Origin: an uncultured Pelagibacteraceae bacterium
GTDB lineage: Bacteria > Pseudomonadota > Alphaproteobacteria > Pelagibacterales > Pelagibacteraceae
Assembly (NCBI GenBank): GCA_902627805.1
Contig: CACOKN010000003.1
Span: 1-64,000, forward strand
Direction of reading: 5' to 3'
Length of the DNA stretch: 64,000 bases
Shown piece after piece: positions 57,015 to 64,000 of this stretch. Below the pieces are notes generated by a model. It did not search any database. It was not told the origin of the DNA and worked only from the letters and a program-made list of their open reading frames with translations. The position numbers were made by a program, and so were the translations under genes. Every line of letters starts with the position of its first letter. Positions within the stretch are counted from its first letter, which is position 1.

Positions 57015-58127
57015 TTAGTTTAATAAGCCGAGATCTCTCAGATCATTAAATGTTGTAAATATCATCAAAGTTAAGAGTAAAAACATTCCGATTCGAAAAA
57101 AACCTTCTTGAGTTTTTTGTGATAAAGGACGACCTAAAACTTTTTCAAAGGCATAAAACATTAAATGACCTCCATCCAACATTGGTATAGGAAATAAGTT
57201 AATTAACCCTAAACTAATAGAAATATAAGCCATCATACTGACAAATGCTAATAATCCGAACTCTGCTACTTGACCTGAAATCTTAGCAATTCTAATTGGT
57301 CCACCAAGTTGTGAGGTATCAGCCTTTCCAAAAATCATCGCACCGATATATTTTAGTGAGGATATACTCACGAAATATACTTCATTTGCAGCGTGGTATA
57401 TAGCTTGAGCGGGTCCTAATTTAATATGATTTATCTCATTGTTGTACGCACTTAATTTAATTCCAACTATTCTTTTGTTAATTTTATTTCCAAGATTATC
57501 TTCACTTAAAACCATTTTAGGTTTAACTTTTAATAATATTTCATCATATGAACGTTTAACCTTAAAATCTATAAAATCATCAGTTGATAATGTTATAAAT
57601 TTAGAAACATCCATTATACTTTTAACTTCATTTCCATCTATCTCTAAAATAATATCATTTTGTTTCAAACCACCTATCATTGCAGGACTATCTTTTTGAA
57701 CCTCATTGATCATTGCTGGAGTAAAATCTTTTCCTGCAAAAGTATAGATGGAAAAGAAAATTAATAATGCGAGCAAGAAGTTTGCTAATGGTCCACCAAA
57801 AACAATTAGAGCTCTTTGATAAAGTGGTTTTAGAACAAATAATTTTTTCCTGTCTTCTTCATTATATTTTTCTATTAATTTTTCTTGGTCAGCTTGTGAA
57901 AAAACATTTCTATCTCCGAAAAATTTTACATATCCACCAAGAGGTATCCAACAAATTTTCCATCTGGTTCCAGATTTATCATTCCAACCAAATATTTCTT
58001 TTCCAAATCCAATTGAAAAATCAGTTACTGCAACACCATATCTTTTTGCAAAATAATAATGACCGTATTCATGGATGAATACCACAATCATTATAAGTAT
58101 CAAAAATGGCAATATATAATCTATCAT
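57015..58127 (-). CDS. rseP: RIP metalloprotease RseP (site-2 protease)
   Basis: A 370-residue inner-membrane zinc protease. The metal motif HEYGH is in VFIHEYGHYYFAKRYGV, and the third ligand region is in NLFPIPMLDGGHLMFYAFE. A PDZ domain follows the first spans (EVQKDSPAMIGGLKQNDIILEIDGNEV). It cleaves anti-sigma factors within the membrane in envelope stress and may cut signal peptide remnants. Length fits alphaproteobacterial forms with one PDZ. The partner genes bamA, dxr and cdsA are not next to it. Confidence 0.94.
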   Translation of the reverse strand: MIDYILPFLILIMIVVFIHEYGHYYFAKRYGVAVTDFSIGFGKEIFGWNDKSGTRWKICWIPLGGYVKFFGDRNVFSQADQEKLIEKYNEEDRKKLFVLKPLYQRALIVFGGPLANFLLALLIFFSIYTFAGKDFTPAMINEVQKDSPAMIGGLKQNDIILEIDGNEVKSIMDVSKFITLSTDDFIDFKVKRSYDEILLKVKPKMVLSEDNLGNKINKRIVGIKLSAYNNEINHIKLGPAQAIYHAANEVYFVSISSLKYIGAMIFGKADTSQLGGPIRIAKISGQVAEFGLLAFVSMMAYISISLGLINLFPIPMLDGGHLMFYAFEKVLGRPLSQKTQEGFFRIGMFLLLTLMIFTTFNDLRDLGLLN

Positions 58128-58128
58128 C

Positions 58129-58677
58129 TTAGATTGATTGTCTTTTAATTAATTCTTTGATTTGATTTATCATCATATCTGGTGATTTCATTGTGGGGTA
58201 TATCTCTTTAGCTTTTTTATAACTCTTAATAGCCTTATTGTAATTTTTTAATTGTATATTAACAAGACCCTGCCCCGCTAGAGCGCCAAAATGCCTTTCT
58301 TCTAATTCTAAAACTTTATCAATATCTTTTTGTGATTTCTCAAAGTTACCAGATAAGTAAAATACAGTTGCACGCTTATTCCAAGCTTCTGCCCATGACG
58401 GATCTAAAGCAATAGCTTTAGAAAATATATCAATTGCTTGATTATATTTTGATTGATTAACTAAAATTGAACCTTCATTTAATAATATTGTCAAATTTTC
58501 ATCATTTGGATGTGTACTCCACATTTTCCAAATTTCTTGTTCAATTTTAGAGGCAATTGAATAGTTCGTTGTTTTTAAATCTTTAAACAATTTATTAAGT
58601 TCTTTTACTCTATCATCTGCAAATAAATTGTTTAAATTAAAAAAAAACATTAGAAAAATAATTAAAAATTTTTTCAT
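58129..58677 (-). CDS. Exported TPR-repeat protein
   Basis: A 182-residue protein with a signal peptide (MKKFLIIFLMFFFNLNNLFA). Two or three tetratricopeptide repeats are visible, such as NQSKYNQAIDIFSKAIALDPSWAEAWNKRATVFYLSGNFEKSQKDIDKVLELEE and LKNYNKAIKSYKKAKEIYP. TPRs make protein-protein contacts, and the envelope site fits cell-wall or secretion partners. It starts one base before rseP, so the two are co-transcribed and a link to RseP regulation is possible. Confidence 0.85.
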   Translation of the reverse strand: MKKFLIIFLMFFFNLNNLFADDRVKELNKLFKDLKTTNYSIASKIEQEIWKMWSTHPNDENLTILLNEGSILVNQSKYNQAIDIFSKAIALDPSWAEAWNKRATVFYLSGNFEKSQKDIDKVLELEERHFGALAGQGLVNIQLKNYNKAIKSYKKAKEIYPTMKSPDMMINQIKELIKRQSI

Positions 58678-58681
58678 TAAC

Positions 58682-58846
58682 TTAAAAATATAACAATATT
58701 AAGACTGCTGACAAAAATAATAAAGCAGCCGAAAATATAATTAGATTAATCTTTATTTTAAATTTTTGGTAAATTTTCTCATTAATTTTCTCCCAAAAAA
58801 GTACAACTAAAAAGAAAATTATTGCTGGGATTACAAATTTTAACAT
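58682..58846 (-). CDS. 54-residue two-span membrane peptide upstream of the TPR gene
   Basis: Not in the ORF track. Reads MLKFVIPAIIFFLVVLFW, a span, then a polar loop with lysines, then LIIFSAALLFLSAVLILLYF, a second span. It lies 6 bp downstream of the tandem-HTH regulator stop and 4 bp before the TPR gene on the same strand, so it could bridge the regulator and the TPR-rseP unit. No family recognised. Confidence 0.55.
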   Translation of the reverse strand: MLKFVIPAIIFFLVVLFWEKINEKIYQKFKIKINLIIFSAALLFLSAVLILLYF

Positions 58847-58852
58847 TTTTTC

Positions 58853-60553
58853 TTATCTCGAATTATTATCATTAACATAAACTGATACGCCTCTTGTGTT
58901 TATATCAACATCGAACTTTTTGTGTAAAGGTGGAAAGGCTCTTTGAGAACAATCTAATCTGTCACACGTTCTGCATGAGACACCTATTGGAATTTCGGTT
59001 TTTTTATCAGAAATATCCAAATTTTCTGTGTAAACAAATTCTTTTGCATATTTTGCTTCACAGCCTAAACCAATAGATAAAATACTTTTAGATTGACCAT
59101 ATCTTCCAACACCTTTTTCAACAGTTTTTGCTATACATACATACTTCTCCCCATTGGTCATTTTGCTTACCGCAGCTTGAATTACTCCTGGTCTTGTAAA
59201 TGCAGAATAAACATTCCACCTAGGACATGCCCCACCATATCTTGGGATTTCTATTCCAGATAATGAAAATCTTTTTGAAATATTTCCAGCCATGTCCACT
59301 CTTAAAAAATGAAAAGGAATGCCGGGTAATTCTGGATCTTGTAAACAAGTTACTCTATGAGCTACTTGTTCAAAGGAAGTTGCAAATGTATTTTGTAATA
59401 ATTGAAGATCATATTTCAATCTCTTACATTCATTATGAAAAAGTTTATATGGCATAAGTATAGCTGCCCCACAATAATTCAATAATGCAACTTGAGTTAA
59501 TCTTTTAGATTCATCTGATGGAAATTTAAATTTTGATAAATAATATTCAATAATATCACTAGCTCCTTCTTGAGCAATTTGAGCTGCAGCATGTAATTTT
59601 TTTGTCTCTAACGAGTTGTAATCACTTAGTAATAATTCTTTATTTTTCTTATTAAAAACTTTTGAAAATGGCTTTTTTTCTTCAGGTATTAAGTCTCTTA
59701 CTTTTATTGAATATTCTTTTTTTAAAAAATCACACAAAGCTACGTATCTAGTTCGATTATTTTTTTGAACTTTTTCAAAAATTTCATTAGCAAAATTTTC
59801 AAGTTTAGGAAAATAATTTTTATTTTCCTGTAAAAAATCAGATATAACCTCACCAGGAAAAGAAGTTTTTCTACTATCAATTATTTTCCCAGATAAATTT
59901 TCTACTTTATTTATAATTTCATGATCTTTTTGTTTAAAATTGTCACCAAGTTTTATTAAAGCCTTTGCGATTTTAGGATTTGTATTTACTAAATCTTTAA
60001 CCTCAGGTCCTAAAATATCTAAGTCATCAAATAGTTGATCATCTAAAAGATTTGAAATATCATTTTCTAAATTTATATCACTTTTACTTGTTAAATCTGA
60101 TAGATCTACTCTAAGTTCTTTGCTAATTTTGATTAGTAAATCACCATCTATTTTTCTTTTACTTGATTCAATTAAATTCAAATAACTAGGTGATATATTT
60201 AGTTGTTCAGCAAATTTGTTTGCTTGAAGTCCCAATTGACGTCTAAAAGCTTTTATTTTTGGTCCAATTTTAAGATCTAATTTATTTAAATTTTTTACTT
60301 TTGAAAATTTTGAAATAGCTAATTTAGAATTATTAAGATCAATTTCATTTTCATTTTTTAAATCTGATAATTCAATTCTAAGCTCCTGGCAAATTTTTAA
60401 AAGTAATTCACCATCAATTCCTCGTTTTCCACTCTCAATTAGATTTAAATAACTTGCTGATATATTTAATTGTTCCGCTAATTTTTTTGCTTGAAGACCA
60501 AGTCTTTTACGGAAAACCTTTAATTTCTCACCAATTTCTCTATTAAATTTCAT
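58853..60553 (-). CDS. ScfR/RamB-type XRE transcriptional regulator with a tandem duplicated HTH domain
   Basis: 566 residues. The usual ScfR/RamB/MccR regulator has one N-terminal Cro/CI HTH and a DUF955-like plus C-terminal sensor domain. Here the HTH appears twice, at about residues 7-65 and 96-154, 43 of 59 positions identical by hand count, with a period of 89 residues. The rest is typical: LETKKLHAAAQIAQEG (DUF955 area), ARWNVYSAF-type PRWNVYSAFTRPG and the C-terminal CRTCDRLDCSQRAFPPLHK cysteine motif. Members control acetate, propionate and glyoxylate genes. Divergent from aceA with a repeat-rich promoter, so likely controls it and itself. Confidence 0.9.
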   Translation of the reverse strand: MKFNREIGEKLKVFRKRLGLQAKKLAEQLNISASYLNLIESGKRGIDGELLLKICQELRIELSDLKNENEIDLNNSKLAISKFSKVKNLNKLDLKIGPKIKAFRRQLGLQANKFAEQLNISPSYLNLIESSKRKIDGDLLIKISKELRVDLSDLTSKSDINLENDISNLLDDQLFDDLDILGPEVKDLVNTNPKIAKALIKLGDNFKQKDHEIINKVENLSGKIIDSRKTSFPGEVISDFLQENKNYFPKLENFANEIFEKVQKNNRTRYVALCDFLKKEYSIKVRDLIPEEKKPFSKVFNKKNKELLLSDYNSLETKKLHAAAQIAQEGASDIIEYYLSKFKFPSDESKRLTQVALLNYCGAAILMPYKLFHNECKRLKYDLQLLQNTFATSFEQVAHRVTCLQDPELPGIPFHFLRVDMAGNISKRFSLSGIEIPRYGGACPRWNVYSAFTRPGVIQAAVSKMTNGEKYVCIAKTVEKGVGRYGQSKSILSIGLGCEAKYAKEFVYTENLDISDKKTEIPIGVSCRTCDRLDCSQRAFPPLHKKFDVDINTRGVSVYVNDNNSR

Positions 60554-60655
60554 TAATTTGTAAATTTTGTAAATTTTAATTTACAAAAAATTTACCTAAT
60601 TTACAAGCAAAATTGATGTTTTTAGTAGATTTTGTAAATCTTGTAAATTATAAGC
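60554..60655. promoter_or_regulatory. Array of TTTGTAAA/TTTACAAA operator-like repeats between the regulator and aceA
   Basis: In 100 bp there are about six copies of the (T)TTGTAAA core: two direct copies 9 bp apart next to the regulator start (60557-60573), reverse copies at about 60580-60586 and 60600-60606 with a half-copy TTTACC at 60591, and two more direct copies 9 bp apart (60630-60648). The last pair overlaps a TATAAG box before the 53-codon gene. The array fits binding by the regulator's tandem HTH. Binding itself is inferred. Confidence 0.65.
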
Positions 60656-60660
60656 TACAT

Positions 60661-60822
60661 ATGGACGAAAAATTAAAAAATAATGAAAATGAGGCTCAAA
60701 TCATAAGACATGAGGATCTAACTAGACACAATAGCAGAGGGATCTACATGAGAGATGACCATTGTGATTGGGGTTCAAGTGGAATGAAAGATCTAGTTGA
60801 GACCCTAAACGACTCAAACTAA
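60661..60822 (+). CDS. 53-residue polar protein between the regulator and aceA
   Basis: The ORF track extends to 60613 within the operator array, but the ATG at 60661 (MDEKLKNNENEAQIIRHED) is the likely start. The product is polar and acidic with a His/Asp/Cys cluster (RHEDLTRHN, RDDHCDWG) that could bind metal. It lies 51 bp upstream of the aceA ATG in the same direction, so the pair is probably co-transcribed. No family recognised. Confidence 0.6.
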   Translation: MDEKLKNNENEAQIIRHEDLTRHNSRGIYMRDDHCDWGSSGMKDLVETLNDSN

Positions 60823-60873
60823 ATCACTCGTTCAACTTTAATTCATTTTAACAAAATTTAAAAAGGAATATTG

Positions 60874-62148
60874 ATGAGTGCAGAGAATGTCTCATATGAC
60901 TTAAAAAGATTTGCAGGAATCAAAAGAGATTATACTCCTGAAGATGTTGAGAGACTTAGAGGATCATTGAAAATTGAGTTCTCTTTATGCAAACAACAAT
61001 CAAAAAAACTATGGACTTTATTAAACTCAGAACCTTATATTAACACACTAGGATCATTATCTGGAAACCATGCTGTTCAGCATGCTAAAGCTGGTTTAAA
61101 AGCGATTTACTTGAGTGGATGGCAAGTTGCTGCCGATGCAAATAGTGCTGGCGAGATGTATCCTGATCAATCTTTATATCCATATGATAGTGCTCCAAAA
61201 TTAGTAGAGTCAATGAACAATGCCTTATTAAGAGCTGATCAAATTCAACATATGGAAATAATTGATGGTGATATGAAAGGGGAAAAAAGAATTGACTACA
61301 TGTTACCAATAATTGCAGATGGCGAAGCTGGATTTGGTGGACCTCTGAATGTTTTTGAACTTGCAAAGAAATTTATAAAAGCAGGAGCTGCTGGAGTACA
61401 TTTTGAAGACCAATTAGCAAGTGAAAAAAAGTGTGGACACATGGGTGGAAAAGTACTTGTTCCAACTGGTACAATGATAAAAAATCTTAAAGCTGCAAGA
61501 TTAGCAGCTGACATCGCTGATGTCCCATTAATTATTTTGGCTAGAACTGATGCAAATGCAGCAAAATTAATTACTAATGATCATGATGATAATGATAAGC
61601 CCTTTTTAACAGGTGAAAGATCTCCAGAAGGTTTTTATTATGTTAAAGCTGGTATTGATCAAGCGATTTCAAGGGGTCTTGCCTATGCGCCATATTCTGA
61701 TTTAATTTGGTGCGAAACAGCTACACCAAATCTTGAGGAAGCTAAAAAATTTGCAAATGCAATTCATGAAAAATTTCCTGGAAAACTTTTGGCTTATAAT
61801 TGCTCTCCATCTTTTAATTGGAAAAAACATTTGTCAGATAGTGAAATAGCTTCATTTCAACAAGAAATAAGTAAAATGGGTTATAAATTTCAATTCATTA
61901 CACTAGCGGGATTTCATACACAAAATATAGCTATTTTTGAATTAGCCGAAAAGTATAAAAAAGAAGGTATGACTGCATATTCAAAAATCCAACAACAAGA
62001 ATTTGCTCGTGAAAAAGATGGTTACACAAGTGTAAAACACCAAAGAGAAGTGGGCACATCTTATTTTGATGCTGTTTCTAATACCATAAGTAGTGGAAAA
62101 AGTTCAACTACAGCAATGGATGGCTCAACAGAGTCAGAACAATTCTAA
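60874..62148 (+). CDS. aceA: Isocitrate lyase
   Basis: About 424 residues; the ATG at 60874 with AAAAAGGAA upstream is chosen over the TTG at 60871. [14 protein letters not shown] holds the catalytic KKCGH motif, and [45 protein letters not shown] and [16 protein letters not shown] match the family. It splits isocitrate to succinate and glyoxylate, the first glyoxylate-shunt step, letting the cell live on C2 compounds including acetate from sulfonate cleavage. Malate synthase is not in the window. Confidence 0.97.
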   Translation: MSAENVSYDLKRFAGIKRDYTPEDVERLRGSLKIEFSLCKQQSKKLWTLLNSEPYINTLGSLSGNHAVQHAKAGLKAIYLSGWQVAADANSAGEMYPDQSLYPYDSAPKLVESMNNALLRADQIQHMEIIDGDMKGEKRIDYMLPIIADGEAGFGGPLNVFELAKKFIKAGAAGVHFEDQLASEKKCGHMGGKVLVPTGTMIKNLKAARLAADIADVPLIILARTDANAAKLITNDHDDNDKPFLTGERSPEGFYYVKAGIDQAISRGLAYAPYSDLIWCETATPNLEEAKKFANAIHEKFPGKLLAYNCSPSFNWKKHLSDSEIASFQQEISKMGYKFQFITLAGFHTQNIAIFELAEKYKKEGMTAYSKIQQQEFAREKDGYTSVKHQREVGTSYFDAVSNTISSGKSSTTAMDGSTESEQF

Positions 62149-62180
62149 TAAAACAATTCCTCTTATATATTAGTCTATTT

Positions 62181-62202
62181 ACTGGCCCAGAAATGGGTCA
62201 GT
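62181..62202. terminator. Hairpin between aceA and the convergent glycan-type gene
   Basis: ACTGGCCCA pairs with TGGGTCAGT (one G-T) around a GAAA tetraloop. It overlaps the 3' end of the convergent gene, so it can end both transcripts. A short T-run follows on the plus strand (AAATTTTC). Confidence 0.6.
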
Positions 62203-63118
62203 TAAATTTTCTGGTTATAAATCTAAATTTCCAAAAAAGATTTTTAATTAATTTCTTTAAAATAAAATTATCAGCCATTTTTTTTCTATTTTCTGCGTCA
62301 ATTATAATTTCATTAATTTGAAACTTGCAGGCACCTCTAATATCAAAGTAATCTTTTTTCTCTAATTCAGGAAATTTTTCATAATAATTATTAGTAATAT
62401 GTTCAATGAAAGAATCCGGGTGTGGTTGATTATTTTCTTCAGGAATTAAGGTTGCTTTGAAATAATTCATACTAAGTGCGTGGAAACCAATTGATGATCT
62501 CTCTGTAATACCATAATTATGCCTAAAATTATGTGCTCTTTTTTCAAATGACCACCATTTGGATTTTAAAAAAGTTTCAAATTGTCTTTTTGTATAGATC
62601 CAGAAACAACAATAATTTTCTAAGTCATTCACAACAAAACTTTGATCGTCTATTTCAAAAAATTTGTCTAATTTTTTTGAAATATGAATACTATGTTTTT
62701 GATTAGTTTTGTTATTCATTTCATAAATGAAAAAACCTAAATGAAACCCTTTTTTTGCTAATAAATCTTGATATTTCAGCCAATATTGTAGATTAACTTC
62801 TGAGAACTTAATATCGTGCTCCAAGTAAGTAAAGTATTCATACTCATTTTTTTGTTCTTCCATTAATGATCTACACTTCCATGTTAAATACCCTTTATTC
62901 AGGTCACTATCACTCATTTGATGTTTGACAATTTTAGCATTTAAATTTTTATCATCTAGAAAATCATTATGCGTGTGTATAAAAATATCATTTTTAATTG
63001 AAAGTGATTTAAGATTGATTACATTTTCTTCAAGATAATCAAAACGGCGTAGGTTTCTATAACCTTCTTTTTTTTCAGGATTTGGATTGTAAAAAGGTAT
63101 ATGAATAGATATAGACAT
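62198..63118 (-). CDS. Glycosyltransferase-like or glycan-associated protein, unknown
   Basis: 306 residues, soluble, no signal peptide, with a short basic C-terminus (IKNLFWKFRFITRKFN). The start SISIHIPFYN and the middle EYEYFTYLEHDIKFSEVNL look like a nucleotide-sugar glycosyltransferase: an acidic LEHD with a following strand would fit a DxD-like metal site. NYYEKFPELEKKDYFD follows. It is divergent from a sugar dehydratase at 63160 and may begin a polysaccharide cluster, but no family is recognised. Confidence 0.6.
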   Translation of the reverse strand: MSISIHIPFYNPNPEKKEGYRNLRRFDYLEENVINLKSLSIKNDIFIHTHNDFLDDKNLNAKIVKHQMSDSDLNKGYLTWKCRSLMEEQKNEYEYFTYLEHDIKFSEVNLQYWLKYQDLLAKKGFHLGFFIYEMNNKTNQKHSIHISKKLDKFFEIDDQSFVVNDLENYCCFWIYTKRQFETFLKSKWWSFEKRAHNFRHNYGITERSSIGFHALSMNYFKATLIPEENNQPHPDSFIEHITNNYYEKFPELEKKDYFDIRGACKFQINEIIIDAENRKKMADNFILKKLIKNLFWKFRFITRKFN

Positions 63119-63159
63119 TATTTATTTTAAAATTATAAACATATTTATAACATTTAATA

Positions 63160-64000
63160 ATGAAAAAAATTCTAATAACGGGTGGTACAGGTTATCTAGG
63201 AAGAAATTTAGCTAATTTTTATAAGAAAAAATATAAAGTTTTTCTTGGTGCCCGTAATAATAAACAAAATTTCTTAGTAAAGAATTTAACGAATTGTGAA
63301 GTAGTACCTTTAGATGTTTCTAATATTGAGTCAGTACATGATTGTTTAAATTATACTAAACCTGAAATCGTAATTCATGCAGCAGCTACAAAATTTGTAG
63401 ATTTATCAGAAAAATTTCCATTTGAATGTATCGACATAAATATACTTGGATCGACAAATATTGTCCGCGCTTGTATAAACAAAAAAGTTCCAACAGTTAT
63501 AGGTGTCTCAACAGACAAAGCATCACCGCCAATTGAAAATATTTATGGTTTAAGTAAATCTTGTATGGAAAGACTTTTTTCATCAATTAAATCTTATAGT
63601 AAAACTAAATTTATTTGTGTGAGATATGGTAATGTAGCATGGTCTACTGGATCTGTTCTACCGATTTGGAAACAAATGTATAAAAAAAATAAAACTATAC
63701 TTACTACTGGACCTTACATGAGGAGATTTTTTTTCTCAGTTAATGAAGCAGTAAGTTTAATTGATCAAGCTTTAAAACTTAAAAAAAAATTAAATGGGAA
63801 AATTCTTTCAGCTGAAATGAAATCTGCAAAAATGATTGATTTCTTAAAAGTCTGGACAAATAAATTTGGAGGAAAATATAAAATAATTCAATCCAGAAAA
63901 GGTGATCGACAAGATGAATATCTAATTGGTGAGGAAGAGTTGAAATATGCTAAAGAGATAAAAATTAAGAATAGAAAGTATTTTGTAATTGATTTTAATA
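63160..64000 (+). CDS. CapD/FlaA1-type UDP-sugar 4,6-dehydratase (SDR), truncated by window edge
   Basis: Missing from the ORF track because no stop occurs before the window end. The frame starts MKKILITGGTGYLGRNLA (NAD loop) and shows VIHAAATKFVDLSEKFP, INILGSTNIVRACI, GVSTDKASPPIENIYGLSK (catalytic TDK and YxxxK), VRYGNVAWSTGSVLP and GPYMRRFFFSVNEAV. This is the inverting or retaining UDP-HexNAc 4,6-dehydratase pattern used in surface sugar synthesis. The C-terminus is outside the window. Confidence 0.88.
   Translation, partial: MKKILITGGTGYLGRNLANFYKKKYKVFLGARNNKQNFLVKNLTNCEVVPLDVSNIESVHDCLNYTKPEIVIHAAATKFVDLSEKFPFECIDINILGSTNIVRACINKKVPTVIGVSTDKASPPIENIYGLSKSCMERLFSSIKSYSKTKFICVRYGNVAWSTGSVLPIWKQMYKKNKTILTTGPYMRRFFFSVNEAVSLIDQALKLKKKLNGKILSAEMKSAKMIDFLKVWTNKFGGKYKIIQSRKGDRQDEYLIGEEELKYAKEIKIKNRKYFVIDFN

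Noticed and set aside
58853-60553. Tandem HTH as an assembly duplication
   Set aside because: The copies differ at about 16 of 59 residues and the linker is unique, so both are older, separately evolving sequences.
1-64000. Prophage, insertion sequence or defence system
   Set aside because: No integrase, transposase, restriction, toxin-antitoxin or cas-like gene and no long repeats were seen; base composition looks even.

Overview
The window looks like a chromosomal segment of a SAR11-type marine alphaproteobacterium (Candidatus Pelagibacter or a close relative). This rests on very AT-rich DNA, extremely tight gene packing (many 1-17 bp overlaps, almost no gene-free DNA), and gene content: a 14-gene nuo operon, an aprMBA sulfite-oxidation cluster, TRAP transporters, and no phage, IS element or CRISPR array. 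No stretch above about 300 bp lacks a gene or RNA. Identifications come from motifs read by eye; no database search was run.

Layout. 1-14.2 kb (minus strand): complete respiratory complex I operon nuoA-N, followed by birA (cut by the left edge), driven from a promoter with a tandem repeat near 14.25 kb. 14.3-20.7 kb: tRNA-Asp and tRNA-Val, then the protein quality-control block tig-clpP-clpX-lon with tRNA-Leu upstream of tig. 20.8-24.7 kb: small housekeeping and unknown genes (nitroreductase, UdgB-type uracil-DNA glycosylase, YbgC thioesterase, secreted phosphatase-like and DUF3047 proteins). 24.7-34.0 kb: a TRAP transporter operon (dctP, attenuator-like hairpin, dctQ, dctM, NCS1 permease, SDR) divergent from a GMC flavoprotein, TerC, SDR and M23 peptidase operon. 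34.1-44.3 kb: an organosulfonate/sulfite block with an FAD amine-oxidase-like protein, Xsc, SuyAB, a TauE/SafE exporter and the AprM-AprB-AprA APS reductase.

44.4-55.1 kb: HIT protein, a pabB-pabA-pabC folate branch, MFS transporter, PLP sulfur-amino-acid lyase, MnmA, DUF3553, CysQ-like phosphatase, RecX, an ABA4-like protein, a DsbA-fold isomerase, rhodanese and a GT9 glycosyltransferase. 55.1-58.9 kb: ammonium transporter, HU, RseP, a TPR protein. 58.9-62.2 kb: a ScfR/RamB-type regulator with a duplicated DNA-binding domain, divergent from a 53-codon unknown gene and isocitrate lyase, with a cluster of TTTGTAAA-type repeats between them. 62.2-64 kb: start of a surface-polysaccharide region (unknown glycan-type protein and a CapD/FlaA1-like sugar dehydratase running off the right edge).

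How it fits together. The sulfur genes read as one functional unit: TRAP uptake and a GMC alcohol oxidase could supply sulfoacetaldehyde (an isethionate route), Xsc and SuyAB each release sulfite from C2 and C3 sulfonates, and sulfite is then exported (TauE/SafE) or oxidised through reverse-acting APS reductase. The glyoxylate-shunt entry gene aceA at the far end would help assimilate the resulting C2 units. The most unusual single feature is the tandem-HTH regulator with its operator array. Several sub-60-codon genes, mostly single membrane spans or very basic peptides, are missing from the ORF track and were read directly from the sequence.
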